Assembly: GCF_027595985.1 (NCBI RefSeq)
Contig: NC_073312.1
Span: 10,266,426-10,330,425, forward strand
Reading direction: 5' to 3'
DNA length: 64,000 bases
Origin: Sorex araneus
Taxonomy: Eukaryota > Chordata > Mammalia > Eulipotyphla > Soricidae
In this document: one piece after another, positions 19,816-30,430 of the stretch
How positions within the stretch are numbered: the stretch's first letter is position 1
Layout of the letters: each line of letters starts with the position of its first letter
Program-made: the position numbers and the translations under genes
Notes under the pieces: model-generated
The model's database searches: none
What the model saw: the letters and a program-made list of their open reading frames with translations, nothing else
Told to the model about the DNA's origin: nothing

Positions 19816-19990
19816 AAACTAAAACTACTGGGAAAATGCTACTATGAATATTGATAAATCTTTTTTGAGGTCCTCTTTTGTAGGCCTTTGTGGTATATAC
19901 CTTGGAGAAATATCTGTTTTCACCAGTGTCTGGACTATTTTATGTTCCCACAAGCATTGCATAAGGGTTCCAGTTTTTCCACCTCCTTGT
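19816..19990 (-). mobile_element. Old L1, antisense, continuation
   Basis: TGCTACTATGAATATTGATAAATC and TATGTTCCCACAAGCATTGCATAAGGGTTCCAG-type wording continue the antisense L1. Confidence 0.7.
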
Positions 19991-20308
19991 TCAAAGAAGT
20001 ATAATTGATATAAGAAGAGAGGAAATTGAACTTTAAAATACTTGTAACAAGAGACAGAAGAGTATAGCATAAATAAAGGGAAAGAACATGGATAGCAAAC
20101 AAAGTTCTAAATATAGTATATAATAATTCAATGATATAGATAATCAATTTAGATATTAATGATCTGAACAGAGATTCTTAAGAGTGAGTAAAAAAGGATG
20201 GCTATTGTCTACAGGAAATCCACTTAAAAGGTAAAGACAAAAAATGATTTAAATTAAAAGGATGAGGAAATACTTGTTATGATATTACTAACCAAAAGAA
20301 AGCTGGAT

Positions 20309-20500
20309 GGGGCTGAAGAAATAATGTAGCAGGTAAGGTGCTTGCCTTGCATGCAGCAAAACTTCATTCTGTCAGTCCCTGGGACCGCATATTGATCATG
20401 GAGCCCCACAAAGAGTGATCCCTTAGCCCAGAGCTAGAGCCAGGAGTAAGTTCTGAGAGCAACCGGATTTGACCCCAAAGCAAAAACCTAAGAAAAAGGA
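20309..20500 (+). mobile_element. SINE-A relative, sense
   Basis: GGGGCTGAAGAAATAATGTAGC head, a GCTTGCCTTGCATGCAGC anticodon-arm region, body GTGATCCCTTAGCCCAGAG and GACCCCAAAGCAAAAACC. A short direct repeat AAAGCTGGA flanks it in L1 sequence. Confidence 0.8.
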
Positions 20501-20546
20501 AAGCTGGAATAGCTAAACTTCAAACAAAGTAGACTTTAGATCAAGG

Positions 20547-20547
<1 letters not shown>

Positions 20548-20616
<69 letters not shown>

Positions 20617-20637
20617 ATCTCTCTATATATATGTACT
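20548..20637 (+). repeat. AT then GT dinucleotide microsatellite
   Basis: About 22 AT units (20549-20592), then about 12 GT units (to 20616), then a degraded CTCTATATATAT end. Confidence 0.97.
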
Positions 20638-20964
20638 TGACATATATATCAGAGCCTCAAAATATGTGATATAAAATCTAATAGAATTGAAGAGAAATAG
20701 ACAAGGCTAATGTTTTTGTTACTTCAACATCCCTTTATGTCACTGACTGATCTTGCAGACAAAAATTCAGTAAACATGTAGCAAACTAAATAGCGTAATT
20801 GACTAATTCAATCTAATTTACATTTATAGACTATTTCATTTCACAATAGCAAAATATATTTCTCCATAAGCTCACTGAGAACATTCATGGAGATATCTGA
20901 TGATGACAGTTATAAACAATGGCAATATAACAAACCTTGGAAAATTTACAAAGTATGTCCTTAA

Positions 20965-21504
20965 GAGAGTCTCTAGCCCGCACGCCTGGCTGTCTTCCCT
21001 GGGGCCCCTCGGAGGGGATGGGCTCCAGCTTCCCTCCCTGCCCTGAGCAGAGCCCCTGGCGGCCGAAGACCACCGGAACCTAGCCACAGCCATGCTCAAG
21101 GCCCCTCTCCACACATTCGGAAAAGGCTCATACATGAAGATACAGGCAGAGGAACCCAGGTGTGTGTAATCCCATTAACGGCCAACATCCAGAGACTTAA
21201 AAGCAAGCTCTCAAAAGCGGTATCTTATAACCTACTTCTCCCTCTGGGAGAAACTAGCAAGCTACTGAGAGTTTCCTGCCCACATGGGAGAGCCAGGCAA
21301 GCTTCTCATGGTGTATTCATATGCTAAAGCCAGTAACAAGCTATATTTCATTCCCCTGACCTTGAAAAAGCCTCCAATGTGGCATCTTTGGGAAGGCCGA
21401 GTGGAGAGAGGCTTCTAAAATCTCAGGGATACAACGAATGGAGAGGTTACTGAGCCCGCTCGAGAAATCGACTATCAACGGGATTTCGTGATTCATGATT
21501 TGTG
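20965..21504 (+). mobile_element. 540-bp composite retroposon with SINE-B core and LINE-type tail
   Basis: ATGTCCTTAA is repeated at 20955-20964 and 21505-21514. Four parts are visible: a GC-rich front (about 20970-21150); a SINE-B body without the tRNA-like head (GCAAGCTACTGAGAGTTTCC to CTAAAGCCAGTAACAAG, about 21250-21345); a segment absent from SINE-B (CCTTGAAAAAGCCTCCAATG to AAATCTCAGGGATAC); and the LINE-type tail (GAATGGAGAGGTTACTGAGC to CAACGGGATTTCGTG). No internal Pol III promoter is evident, and no coding frame survives. I recall similar joins in other shrew sequence, so it is probably a family. Confidence 0.75.
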
Positions 21505-21514
21505 ATGTCCTTAA

Positions 21515-22140
21515 ATCACAATAAAATTTAATTGAAAATAAATTGGCAGATGTAGTTTACAAATTGTAAATTTAAATTTAAAATAAAACTGTAGTAAAAA
21601 TTTGGAGGCTTAACAGAATACTTCTGAATGACACATAAATAAAGAAGTCTCAAGAATCAAATGAAAATACAAATTTTCGAAAATTTTGGAATGCAATAGA
21701 AAACTGCTTACAGGGACACTTCTGGTAGTGAAAGTGTATATTTGCAAAAGAGGAAAGAATTGAAAACCAATAATTTATCTTCTACTTAGGAAATACAGAA
21801 AATGAAGAGCAAATCAAATCTAAAGTAAACAGAAATAATAAAATTTAGAGCAGAAATAAATAAAAATCAGGAAATCAATGGAGAAAATCAATGAAACCAA
21901 AAGCTATTTTAAAAAAGAATATTAAAATTGATAAATATCCAGGATAATAAAAAATTTAAAAAACCCACAAAAATGAAAGAAAGGTTATCACTACTGATCT
22001 CATAAACATTAAAAGGATAATTAAAGTAAACAATGAAAAAAAATCTATGCTCACTAATTTGATTAGTGAAAGTGAATCGGTATTTTAAAATACTTTTTTG
22101 CCAAAAAATAACACAAGAAGAAATAAGAACAGACCTATAA
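21515..22140 (+). mobile_element. Old L1 ORF2, sense, continuation
   Basis: A-rich text with GGAATGCAATAGAAAACTGC, GAAATCAATGGAGAAAATCAATG and AACAGACCTATAAA-like words continues the L1 interrupted at 20964. Confidence 0.65.
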
Positions 22141-22384
22141 ATATTAAAGATACATTCATTTACATTTAGTTACATAAATTTTTTGGTTTTGGCTTTATTC
22201 GTTCAGTTCTTTGTCTTTGTGTTTCTATCTTCCTTTCCCCCTGCATATAGTACTCCTGTTGGAGTTGTGTTGTGCAAATGCATATACTAGAAACAATTAT
22301 ATTAACTTTTGTGTCATGGAAGTACTCCATCTTTTAGAGGATGGTAAACAAGCAAAAAACTTATAGGTGCCCCAAACAGGCAAT
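22141..22384. other. Unrecognised stretch before the 22400 element
   Basis: No repeat assignment. Ends with the left copy of the 15-bp TSD of the next element. Confidence 0.4.
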
Positions 22385-22399
22385 ATTTAACAGGCAAGA

Positions 22400-23588
22400 C
22401 TCGCCGCTGCCGCCGCTCCAGCATGACCGAGGAGCCCAAAAGAGCTACTTTGGACACCAGCAGCCCACTGAAATTCTTCCAGAATGTGAACTGAGCGTTT
22501 CTGCCAGGCTGCCACAGAGGGGGCCCGGTATTTCTCTAGGTTTTTCCATCTTATGAGCTCCATAAAAGGGTAAAAGATTGTAGTGATAGAATTTCTGGCA
22601 GAATTTTCCCTGGACTTTATACAGAAATCCAAAACCGCGCGGCCGCGGTGACCTAATGTCATCTAATCATTAGCAATATGAAATGGTTCCTTTGTAACGG
22701 GTTGGACTTTGGGAGGATAACCCTAACAAGAATAGTAACTCTTTTGTTGAAATATTGAAGGTAATCATAGTGGTAGCCATCTCTCTAGACTGAACTAAGC
22801 TATAACCCCACGCCGGCTGAGGGGAAGAAATATTTCTTTCTCGGGAAGAAATGTGGCGTGGCGTTAGCCATATTATGATGTCCATTAAGCAGACACGAAC
22901 CTGGTGGCATGGGAACGGGATATAAGGGAAAAAAAAAAGAAATTATGTACATGGAACAGGGGGACACTGGTGGAGCCGGGGCCGATACCAGCGCACTACT
23001 ATTGGTTCCAGAAACTGCAGACATGCTGCTAGACTATCAACTAAGCTATAGCCCACGCCGGCTGATGACAGGAAATAACCATCTTTCTAGGTTTCTTCTC
23101 CCTTTGTCAGGCAGCATGGCGTCAATCATACTATGACGATTACTAAGCAGTCATGAACTTGGTGGCCCGGGAAGGAGGGGGAAAAAAGGAAAAAAAACAA
23201 TGAATGAAGGAAAGTTATGTAACAAACAGCGGGACTTAATATCTCTACATTCTCAGCAATGGAAAACTATCAAATGCTTCCTTGGCAGTAGGACTGCCTT
23301 TTTTTTGGCGGGGGGGGGGAAACTCCAGAAACAATAGTGAGTTATGAGTTGAAACATGGAATGTAATCAAGATAAAGAGTAAACAAAATGAAACTTATCA
23401 CTTACAAGGGGGGGGGCTGGGGGGATGGGAGGGGGCGGGAGGTGGGAGGTATACTGGGGTGGTTGGTGATGGAATATGGGCACTGATGAAGGGAAGGGTG
23501 TTTGAGTATTGTATAACTGACATAACCCTGAGAACTATGTAACTTTCCACATGGTGATTCAATAAAAAAAATTAAAAAAAAAATAAAC
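22400..23588 (+). mobile_element. 1.19-kb retroposon with GC-rich front, internal duplication and L1-like 3' end
   Basis: ATTTAACAGGCAAGA at 22385-22399 repeats exactly at 23589-23603, so the whole block inserted as a unit. The front (22400-22560) is GC-rich. From about 22590 and again from about 23235 it matches the L1 3'UTR at 40320-40745 (TTCTGGCAGAATTTTCCCTGG, CAGAAATCCAAAACC, GTTGAAATATTGAA; then AGCAATGGAAAACTATCAAATG). It ends with CATGGTGATTCAATAAAAAA. Two related blocks (from about 22797 and 23040) share AGCTATA and CACGCCGGCTGA, a TATTATGA/TACTATGA word and GGTGGC. No ORF2 coding sequence is visible. Confidence 0.8.
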
Positions 23589-23743
23589 ATTTAACAGGCA
23601 AGAACAGAGCAAAGCAGCTTATTAGTTAAGGGGCACAAAACAGCTGGAACATCAGTTTGGATGGAACATTCTTCATATTATAGACAACTTGAGCTTAAGT
23701 ACCCTAGTGTGACCAGAGTCTGCTACACTCATAGGCATGGCTT

Positions 23744-23917
23744 TTTTTTTTTCTCTTTGGGTCACACCTGGCAATGCACAGGGGTTACTCCTGGCTTTGC
23801 ACTCGGCTTTGCACTCAGGAATTACTCCTGGCGGTGCTCAGGGGACCATATGGGATACTGGGAATCGAACCTGGGTTGGCCTCATGCAAGGCAAACGCCC
23901 TTCCCGCTGTGCTCCAG
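23744..23917 (-). mobile_element. SINE-A with a 12-bp internal duplication
   Basis: Antisense, complete except for the last head bases. GGCTTTGCACTC occurs twice in tandem near 23792-23815, unlike all other copies here. The head stops at GCTGTGCTCCAGCGGGACATGG, indicating a small deletion in box A. Confidence 0.9.
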
Positions 23918-24985
23918 CGGGACATGGCATTTGTATAGCCAGTGTAATTGACAAGGGCACCAAACAATTGTAGTAGAGATCTGACAGCACCTCTGTCATG
24001 AATAGGCAGATGCTCCACTTTAGAAGGGCAAGACAGCTACAGACAGATACTGCCTCCCTGTACCTCAGATTCATTGATTTAATTTATATTATACAAGTAG
24101 GTACATCCTTTGAGCCCATTTATGTTGATGTTAGTAAGGTATTTGATCCTAGTCTGATGACAAATGCAAGCGTGCCGCTAGCTATTTGGGCTAGATTGAC
24201 CTAATTGACCATGTCATTCTATTCACTCTTGTCTGGATATGAATTCTCTTGAGACCCATAGGTATCCAGCTGAATTCAATTAGCAATAATCTATTGTAAT
24301 CCTTCATTTCTTATTAGCTTTTTGACTGGTCCCACAAGTCTGATGTCTTGAGATATTACCTCTGTTGCCTTTGCATTCTTAATCAAAACTGCCTTTTGTT
24401 TCCCTTCCCTAAAATTCACTTTAAATTCTTTTCTACATAGCAAGAAGGGGTACTAGAAGCCTGGTTGTAGCACAACGAATCTGCTCTTACAGCTCAAATG
24501 ATTTTATGATTGAGAAAATCCCCTTGGATTTATGAGAATTCATAGTGCAATCATGTCAAATGCAGCACCAATTATACATTCAACAGTAGGAGCAACAGTG
24601 GTCGACTACAGGGGTCTGAATAGCTTTTACCTGTGTCCTTAAAATTATTTCTTTTACATTGGCAACTTGATTGCAAAGTCCTCACCTCTCATGTAAACTT
24701 GATACAGTTGATATAAGCCACATAAAAAGTTTGTATCCTCTCACTGCATCTATTTTTCACTCTGGCCTAAGATCTCTTTTTCCCCTCTAAGGAAAAAAAA
24801 AAAGCTCTTGACCTCACTCATTCTTTCCTGGTCTGTTAAATCGAGATACATGGCTGTAGGGTTAGACTTTGAAGATGTTGAATAAATTATTTGTTCTAAG
24901 GTAGATACTTTCTTAGAAACTTAGTTCCCTTATAAATTCATGGAAGAAAATGATAATATAGGGGCCCCTTCAACTGTCTTTTGAT
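23918..24985. other. Unique non-coding stretch
   Basis: More than 1 kb without recognised repeats. Short frames, none convincing. Confidence 0.5.
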
Positions 24986-25101
24986 TATTTGGGGCCACCC
25001 CTGGTGGTGCTCAGGGGACTGTATGTGTTGCTGGGGATCAAATCTGGGTTGACTGTGTGCAAGGCAAGCACCTTACTTGATGTACTAGCTCTCTGGCCCA
25101 C
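24986..25101 (-). mobile_element. SINE-A relative, shortened
   Basis: Antisense: GGGGCCACCCCTGGTGGTGCTC joins directly to GGGACTGTATGTGTTGCTGG, so about 40 bases of the usual body are missing. The head ends TAGCTCTCTGGCCC. Confidence 0.8.
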
Positions 25102-25229
25102 AGCTGCCTTCTTGGACCCCACATAACATGATTGTCTACTTTGAGTTTCTTAAGAACTGTCTCTTCTTTGGGAATTCCTGTTAACAGCTCTCCAGAGCTG
25201 GGCCCCTTTTGAGGGGCTTATTATTACTC

Positions 25230-25401
25230 TAATTGGTTTTTTTCTTTTGCTTTTTGGGTCACACCCGGCGATGCACAGGGGTCACTCCTGGCTCTGCACT
25301 CAGGAATTATTTGTGGCGGTGCTTGATGGATCATATGGGGTCGAACCGAGGTTGGCTGGGTACAAAGCAAATGCCCTACCTGCTGTACTATTGCTCCAGC
25401 T
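25230..25401 (-). mobile_element. SINE-A, nearly full length
   Basis: Antisense: GCTTTTTGGGTCACACCCGG to TGTACTATTGCTCCAGC. A deletion of about 10 bases removes the GATGCTGGGA word before the box B region (GGGGTCGAACCG). Confidence 0.9.
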
Positions 25402-26186
25402 CTGATTTATTCACTTCTTATTGCTTTATTGCTTCATTTACCCACAACTTAGATAAAAAATATTTGCATTTCATTTCCAAAGAATTTATCCATATTCCTG
25501 AATCTGGATTAGAGGATCCTTTCTTTATCTCTTCCCCAAAGTTATTATGCCTTGACACTCCATAGCTGCTCTCCAAATTTGTCAAGGAAGAACTTTAGCT
25601 TTGCTTCAACTCTATAGTCAAAATACATGACAAGATTCAGTGGATTCAAGAAAGACGGGTTATTACTAGTGCAAATTGCAGGGTTATGAAGATGACATCC
25701 TGATTTCACTCCTTCAAGTCTTCTGAGGCAACTTAGTGGATTTGAATGGTAACTGCCCATGCAGTTGGTTGTGCTGCAGTTAAAGAACTGAAAGCCAAGG
25801 ACTCAGCATCTTTTGCAGCAGTAAACTGACAGCAAACCATTTTTTTTTCCCAGGCAGAGAATGATCGAATGGCTGTGGTCATGTGACCTACTTAATTGTC
25901 TATCTGACTAGTACAGAAATAGCTCAGGAGGACCAGATGATAGTTGTGACTGCAGTTTGGCACATTCAGCCAGGACGTTCCAGAGATGTTTAGAATTCAT
26001 GGTAGACTTTTTCCTAAAATTTTCATTTGTCTGCAAATGGCATTCACTTTTGAATAGTGTTTTATGAGAATCCTAGGGTGGACATTATTATTTTCTTTAC
26101 TTTGAAATGTTATTCCATAGTCTTCTGATTTTCACTGTTTTGGTTCAGAATCCATCAGTCCTTGGGTGGGGGAAATAGCTCATAGG
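25402..26186. other. Unique non-coding stretch
   Basis: Nearly 800 bases without a recognised repeat. Frames here are short and unconvincing. Confidence 0.5.
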
Positions 26187-26300
26187 ATCGGGGAGATAGC
26201 TCAATATAGGAATGTATGCCTCAGGGTCTATCCTTGTACTGCATATTTCTGGAGTATAGTGCCAGAAGGGGTCCCTTAGTACAGCTGGTTGTATCCTCTC
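26187..26300 (+). mobile_element. Possible old SINE head, sense
   Basis: ATCGGGGAGATAGCTCAATA is box-A-like, but the rest does not follow the body of either family. Weak. Confidence 0.3.
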
Positions 26301-26842
26301 CCAATACAAGAGAAGAAAAAAGAGAGAGAGAATCCACTAATTATTCAGTAGTTTCAGTAGTTATTCTTGGACCAAGCAAAGGTTCTTGTCCTGGAAATTT
26401 GCAGCGTCTTGCCCTGAACCCAGATATGGCAAATACCTTGTGGGGAACAAAAGACTGAAAAACATTAGTTGAATTCTCCAAAGTTCCCTCCTGTCTGGAA
26501 TTTTATTTCCTTTGTTTCCAACATGCCCCTTTCAGAGCTGGTGTTGTAAAACTTGGTTGCTGTTCCCAGAATAATACTTCTACCATATAGATTTCCTGTA
26601 TTATGCCCTTACCTTTTAAAATATCCAATTTATTAGACTTTTTTTTTAAGTTCCTCTTCTTTTTTTTTTTTTTTTTGATGTGATGCCTGTTTTCTGCCAG
26701 CATACATTGTTTAACGTGGGACTTTTATATGTCTCTTAAAATACTGTTGTGTCTTGTGATTTTCAGGAGAATCTTAGAATATGCATCTAGTTGAGCATTT
26801 TAGGACTGTTTCTTGGAGTCTGTCTTTAGAAATCCTGTTCAG
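26301..26842. other. Unique stretch with a poly(T) run
   Basis: T-runs at about 26640-26678, otherwise nothing recognised. Confidence 0.4.
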
Positions 26843-27014
26843 AGGCTGGAGAGATAGTCCAGGGTTAAGGCACGTACCTTGCATCCTGCTGATCTCAGTT
26901 TGATTCCAGGTGATATATTATTCCCAGAAACTGGGAGTTTCAGGGAGCAAGCCCTTGAGTGCAGTCAGAATAGCTCTGGGCAGTGCTGGATGGGGCTTCC
27001 AAAACAAACAAAAG
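26843..27014 (+). mobile_element. Old SINE-A relative
   Basis: GAGGCTGGAGAGATAGTCCAGG head, box B TTTGATTCC, GGGAGCAAGCCCTTGAGTGC body and CCAAAACAAACAAAAG end. Confidence 0.75.
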
Positions 27015-27150
27015 AAGCATATCTTCAGGAGGACTTCCTGGAGTCTATAAATAGTAGACTCAAGCTGGTCAGTGAAGCGCCTTATGCCTAAATCTTAATC
27101 CTTTTGCAATTTACCCCTCAGAATCTTTGCCTTAGAATTTCAAAGTTTAG

Positions 27151-27391
27151 GGGGCTGGAGTGATAGCACAGTGGGTAGGGCATTTGCCTTGCACGAGGCC
27201 GACCTGGGTTCAAATCCCAGCATCCTATATGGTCCCCTGAGCACCGCCAGGGGTGATTCCTGAGTGCATGTGCCAGGAGTGACCCCTGTGCATTGCTGGG
27301 TGTGACCCAAAAAGCAAAAACAAACAAAAAAAACCCCAAAAAAAACCACACACACAACAACAACAACAACAACAACAACAAAAAACATACC
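27151..27391 (+). mobile_element. SINE-A with an expanded CAA tail, 17-bp TSD
   Basis: Full-length copy (27151-27317) with good A and B boxes. The tail has grown into AAAC and CAA repeats (about 27318-27385), including about eight CAA units. AGAATTTCAAAGTTTAG flanks it at 27134-27150 and 27392-27408. Confidence 0.95.
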
Positions 27392-27429
27392 AGAATTTCA
27401 AAGTTTAGACTAGGGGTTAAACAATGAAT

Positions 27430-27602
27430 GTTGGAGGGCTCAAGAGATAGTTCGGGGCAAGGCACTTGTTTTTCCTGAAGTTGGTTTTAACCCCAGTATC
27501 ACATATAGACCCCGAAGCCCCTCCAGGAGTGATCCCTGAGCCTAGAACTAGGAGTAAACTCTGAGCCCTGTCAGTTTGGCCCCCAAATAAAAACAACAGT
27601 AA
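27430..27602 (+). mobile_element. Old SINE-A relative
   Basis: TGGAGGGCTCAAGAGATAGTTC head, then CCCCAGTATCACATATAGACC and GTGATCCCTGAGCCTAGAAC, ending CCCCCAAATAAAAAC. Confidence 0.75.
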
Positions 27603-27615
27603 GAGAATATGGAAT

Positions 27616-27798
27616 TTAGGGACGGAGAGATAGTATAACAATAAAGGCCTTGTACCCTGCCAAACCTGGTTAGATCCCTGAGCACAGAAGCCAGGAATAG
27701 CTCCTGAGCACTGCTGGATGTGGCCCGACACCCTTGCCCTGCCCCCTTCTTGCCTCCTGCCCCCTTCACCACCAAAAGAATAAGAATAAGAATAAAGA
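27616..27798 (+). mobile_element. Old SINE-A relative with AATAAG tail
   Basis: GGGACGGAGAGATAGTATAAC head and GAATAGCTCCTGAGCACTGC body, with a C-rich insertion near 27730 and three AATAAG-type repeats at the end. Confidence 0.7.
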
Positions 27799-27918
27799 AA
27801 CTTGGAGGCAGTTTGATTTAAATTCAAGTCTTTGTCAGTTACTAGCTCTATAGCTTTGATAAGTTGTACAATCTTTCTAAGCTTATTTCCTTGTCCATAA
27901 AATGAAAGTATGTGATCT
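27799..27918 (+). mobile_element. MIR, sense
   Basis: GTCAGTTACTAGCTCTATAGC, CTTTCTAAGCTTATTTCCTTG and CATAAAATGAAAG follow the MIR core and early 3' half. Confidence 0.75.
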
Positions 27919-27954
27919 ATCTTTTGGTGATATTGAATAGTTTTTGTTTGTTTG

Positions 27955-28123
27955 TTTCCTTTTGTGGAGGGGCACACCTGGTGGTGCTCAGGGTTTACTC
28001 CTGGTTCTGCACTGAGGGTTCACTGCTGGTGGGCTCAGGACCACATGTGGTGCCCAGATTGAACTTAGGTTGGCTGCATTCAATGCCAGTGCACTACCTG
28101 CTGTATTATGTCTCTGACTCCAA
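27955..28123 (-). mobile_element. SINE-A relative
   Basis: Antisense: GGGGCACACCTGGTGGTGCTC, a full body, and a decayed head ending TGTATTATGTCTCTGAC. Preceded by a GTTT repeat as its tail. Confidence 0.8.
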
Positions 28124-28530
28124 ATAAATTCCTATAGCATCAATATCTTAGTTATTTTTTAAAGTGTCTTAAATTTAGGGAGAAAATAATTTAGACCTAC
28201 CTCCATCCCTGTTTGATTTTTCCTACTTTGGGAACATGTGAAGCTAGTGATCAGAATAAATATAACCAGTAGTGACTCCAAAGTGGAGCCTTGTCCATCT
28301 ATATGATAATATAAAAGAGATTTCCGTGATTTCTCTATGATGCTTGATTGCTCCAAATATCTAGTTATTCTTTCTCTTAAGGGGGCAACTTCTCAGGGAA
28401 AATCCTGTTTTCTCTAAGTGTCCAAATAGAGTTGTTCGCATACATACAGCTGACAAGGTCAGAAATTACATGCCATTTTGAGTCTTCACATTTTTGCTTT
28501 ATTTCTTCTGTCAAAATGAAAACTCTTAAG
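28124..28530. other. Unique non-coding stretch
   Basis: Nothing recognised; AT-rich. Confidence 0.4.
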
Positions 28531-28626
28531 GATATGCCTCCTCCCCCTCCTCAACCCCCTACTCTTCTCCTCCTTCCTCCTCCTCCTCCTCCTTCTCTTC
28601 CTCCTTTTCCTCTTCCTCCTTTTTCT
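28531..28626 (+). repeat. TCC/CTCCTT pyrimidine microsatellite
   Basis: TCC-rich tract, nearly all C and T, that probably represents the expanded tail of the antisense SINE immediately to its right. Confidence 0.9.
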
Positions 28627-28784
28627 AAGTTTTTGGGATACACTTGATTATTCTCAGAACTTACTCCTGACTTTGACTCTGTGCTTGGAGATCATTCCTG
28701 GTACGGCTCAGGGTGCCGGAGATCCAATCTGGGTCAGTCATGTGCATCACTAACACCATGTCTTCAATATATGTCTCCAGCCAG
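28627..28784 (-). mobile_element. Old SINE-A relative
   Basis: Antisense: TTTTTGGGATACACTTGATT, GATCATTCCTGGTACGGCTC, AGATCCAATCTGGGTCAGTC and a decayed head to TGTCTCCAGCC. Confidence 0.75.
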
Positions 28785-28970
28785 AAGGATAATGCCTTCT
28801 TTTAATGCCTCTTCCTGATCAGCTGTTAGGAGAAGCTGACATACTATTATGCTTTCTCTTTAGGGGGAAATTGCTACCAAGCTCATTACTTATTTACCAA
28901 TTAAGCAAGCCAATTTCTAGAGATGAGACATTTTTATAGCTGCCATTCCTTTTTAAAATCTAAGGACTTT

Positions 28971-29150
28971 TAGGACTGGAGACATAGTATAGGAGGTGAG
29001 GTGTTTGCCTTGCAATGTGTGGCCAGCCTTGGTTCCATGCGTGGCTCTGAATATTGTTCCCCTAAGCCCTTTCAGGAATGAACCCCAAGCACAGAGCCAG
29101 GAGTAAATCCTAACACAGCCAGGTAATGGCTCCCAAATGAAACAAACAAA
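28971..29150 (+). mobile_element. Old SINE-A relative
   Basis: AGGACTGGAGACATAGTATAGG head, GTTTGCCTTGCAATGTGTGGCC, and body GCACAGAGCCAGGAGTAAATCC with an AAACAAAC end. Confidence 0.8.
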
Positions 29151-29171
29151 AAATTAACTGAGAGTACTTCT

Positions 29172-29945
29172 ATACTGGAGGAGCTTATTGAGCTCCCATA
29201 TGACCCCGAAATACCATTTCTGGGAATATATCCCGAGGATGCAAAAAAGCACAGTAGAAATGACATCTCTACCTATATGTTCATTGCAACACTGTTCACA
29301 ATAGCCAAAATATGGAAACAACCCAAGTGCCCTAAAACAGATGACTGGTTAAAGAAACTTTAGTATATCTACACAATAGAATACTATGCAACTGTTAGGA
29401 GAGATGAAGTCATGAGATTTGCTTATAAATGGATAGACATGGAGAGTATCATGCTAAGTGAAATGAGTCAGAAAGAGAGGGACAGATGTAGAAGGACTGC
29501 ACTCATTTATGAGTTTAGAATAACATCATATGAGGCTGACACCCAAGGACAGTAGAGACAAGGTTCAGGAGGATTGTCCCACAGCTGGAAGCCTGCTTCG
29601 TGAGCGGAGAGGAGAAGGCAGATGGAATAGAGAAGGGATCACTAAGAAAATGATGGCTGGAAGAATCAGTTGGGATGGGAGATGTGTGCCGAAAGTAGAT
29701 AATGGACCAAACATGATGACCTCTCAGTGTCTGTGTTACAAGCCATAATGCCCCAAAGTAGAGAGAGAGTATGAGGAATATTGTCTGCCATGGAAGTAGG
29801 GAGAGGATTGGAAAGGGGGAGCATACCGGGGATATTGGTGGTGGGGAATGTGACTGGTGGAGGGATGGGTGTTTGATCATTGTGTGATTGCAACCCGAAC
29901 ATGAAAGCTTGTAACTATCTCAAGTGATTCAATAAAATTAAAAAT
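29172..29945 (+). mobile_element. L1, 5'-truncated: ORF2 C-terminus and 3'UTR
   Basis: Begins GAGCTTATTGAGCTCCCATATGACC and follows the same subfamily as the L1 at 13435-14213: the IYTMEYYA-type region near 29370 (with stops), CATGATGACCTCTCAGTGTC, a GAGAGAGAGTATGAGG run, and the poly(A) signal CAATAAAATT near 29930. Long shared blocks indicate the two copies are close relatives. I could not define a perfect TSD. Confidence 0.9.
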
Positions 29946-30430
29946 ATATATATTGAAAAAATATAATTTAAAAATTATTGAGAGAAAAAAATGAATGGAA
30001 GGTACTAAGGTGTGAATGTATCAGTGAAAGTCCTTAGAACTTTTCTTCTACTAAAATGAAGCAATTAAATCCACATTTTTAACACCAATGAAATGTTACC
30101 GTAATAATTAGAACACTGCATAATTATTCTTCATGTGCTACTATTTTCTCCAGAAACTTGTAAATCTACTTTCCCTTTGATAACACACAGATCCAGATTT
30201 ATATAACTTTGGGATAATTAATATTTTTTTCTGTTCCTTGTTTAAAAGTTGAATGCTATTCAAATTTTATGGAATCAGGTTAATACTGAGGTTTTCCCAG
30301 AACTCCCAACTTGGAGCCAGAGATTAATAATAAGTTTGTATCCCTGAAATGATGGAATCTCTTTGTGCCATTCATTTCTCCTGCCTATACATCTGAGTAA
30401 GTTTGGTAATTAATCAGTGATGCTAGAGCT
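29946..30430. other. Unique non-coding stretch
   Basis: AT-rich, nothing recognised. Confidence 0.4.

Larger units (their letters stand above)
20190..20964 (+). mobile_element. Old L1 ORF2 endonuclease region, sense, with insertions
   Basis: GTCTACAGGAAATCCACTTAAAAGG, ACCAAAAGAAAGCTGGAATAG and AATAGACAAGGCTAATG match the order of L1 ORF2 endonuclease-domain DNA. A SINE (20309-20500), a dinucleotide tract and the composite element at 20965 interrupt it. Confidence 0.7.

Noticed and set aside
27417-27977. 186-codon minus-strand frame, the longest in the window
   Set aside because: It crosses two old SINEs and a MIR; repeated 'QSLLLVLGSGITPGGA'-type text is the SINE body translated.
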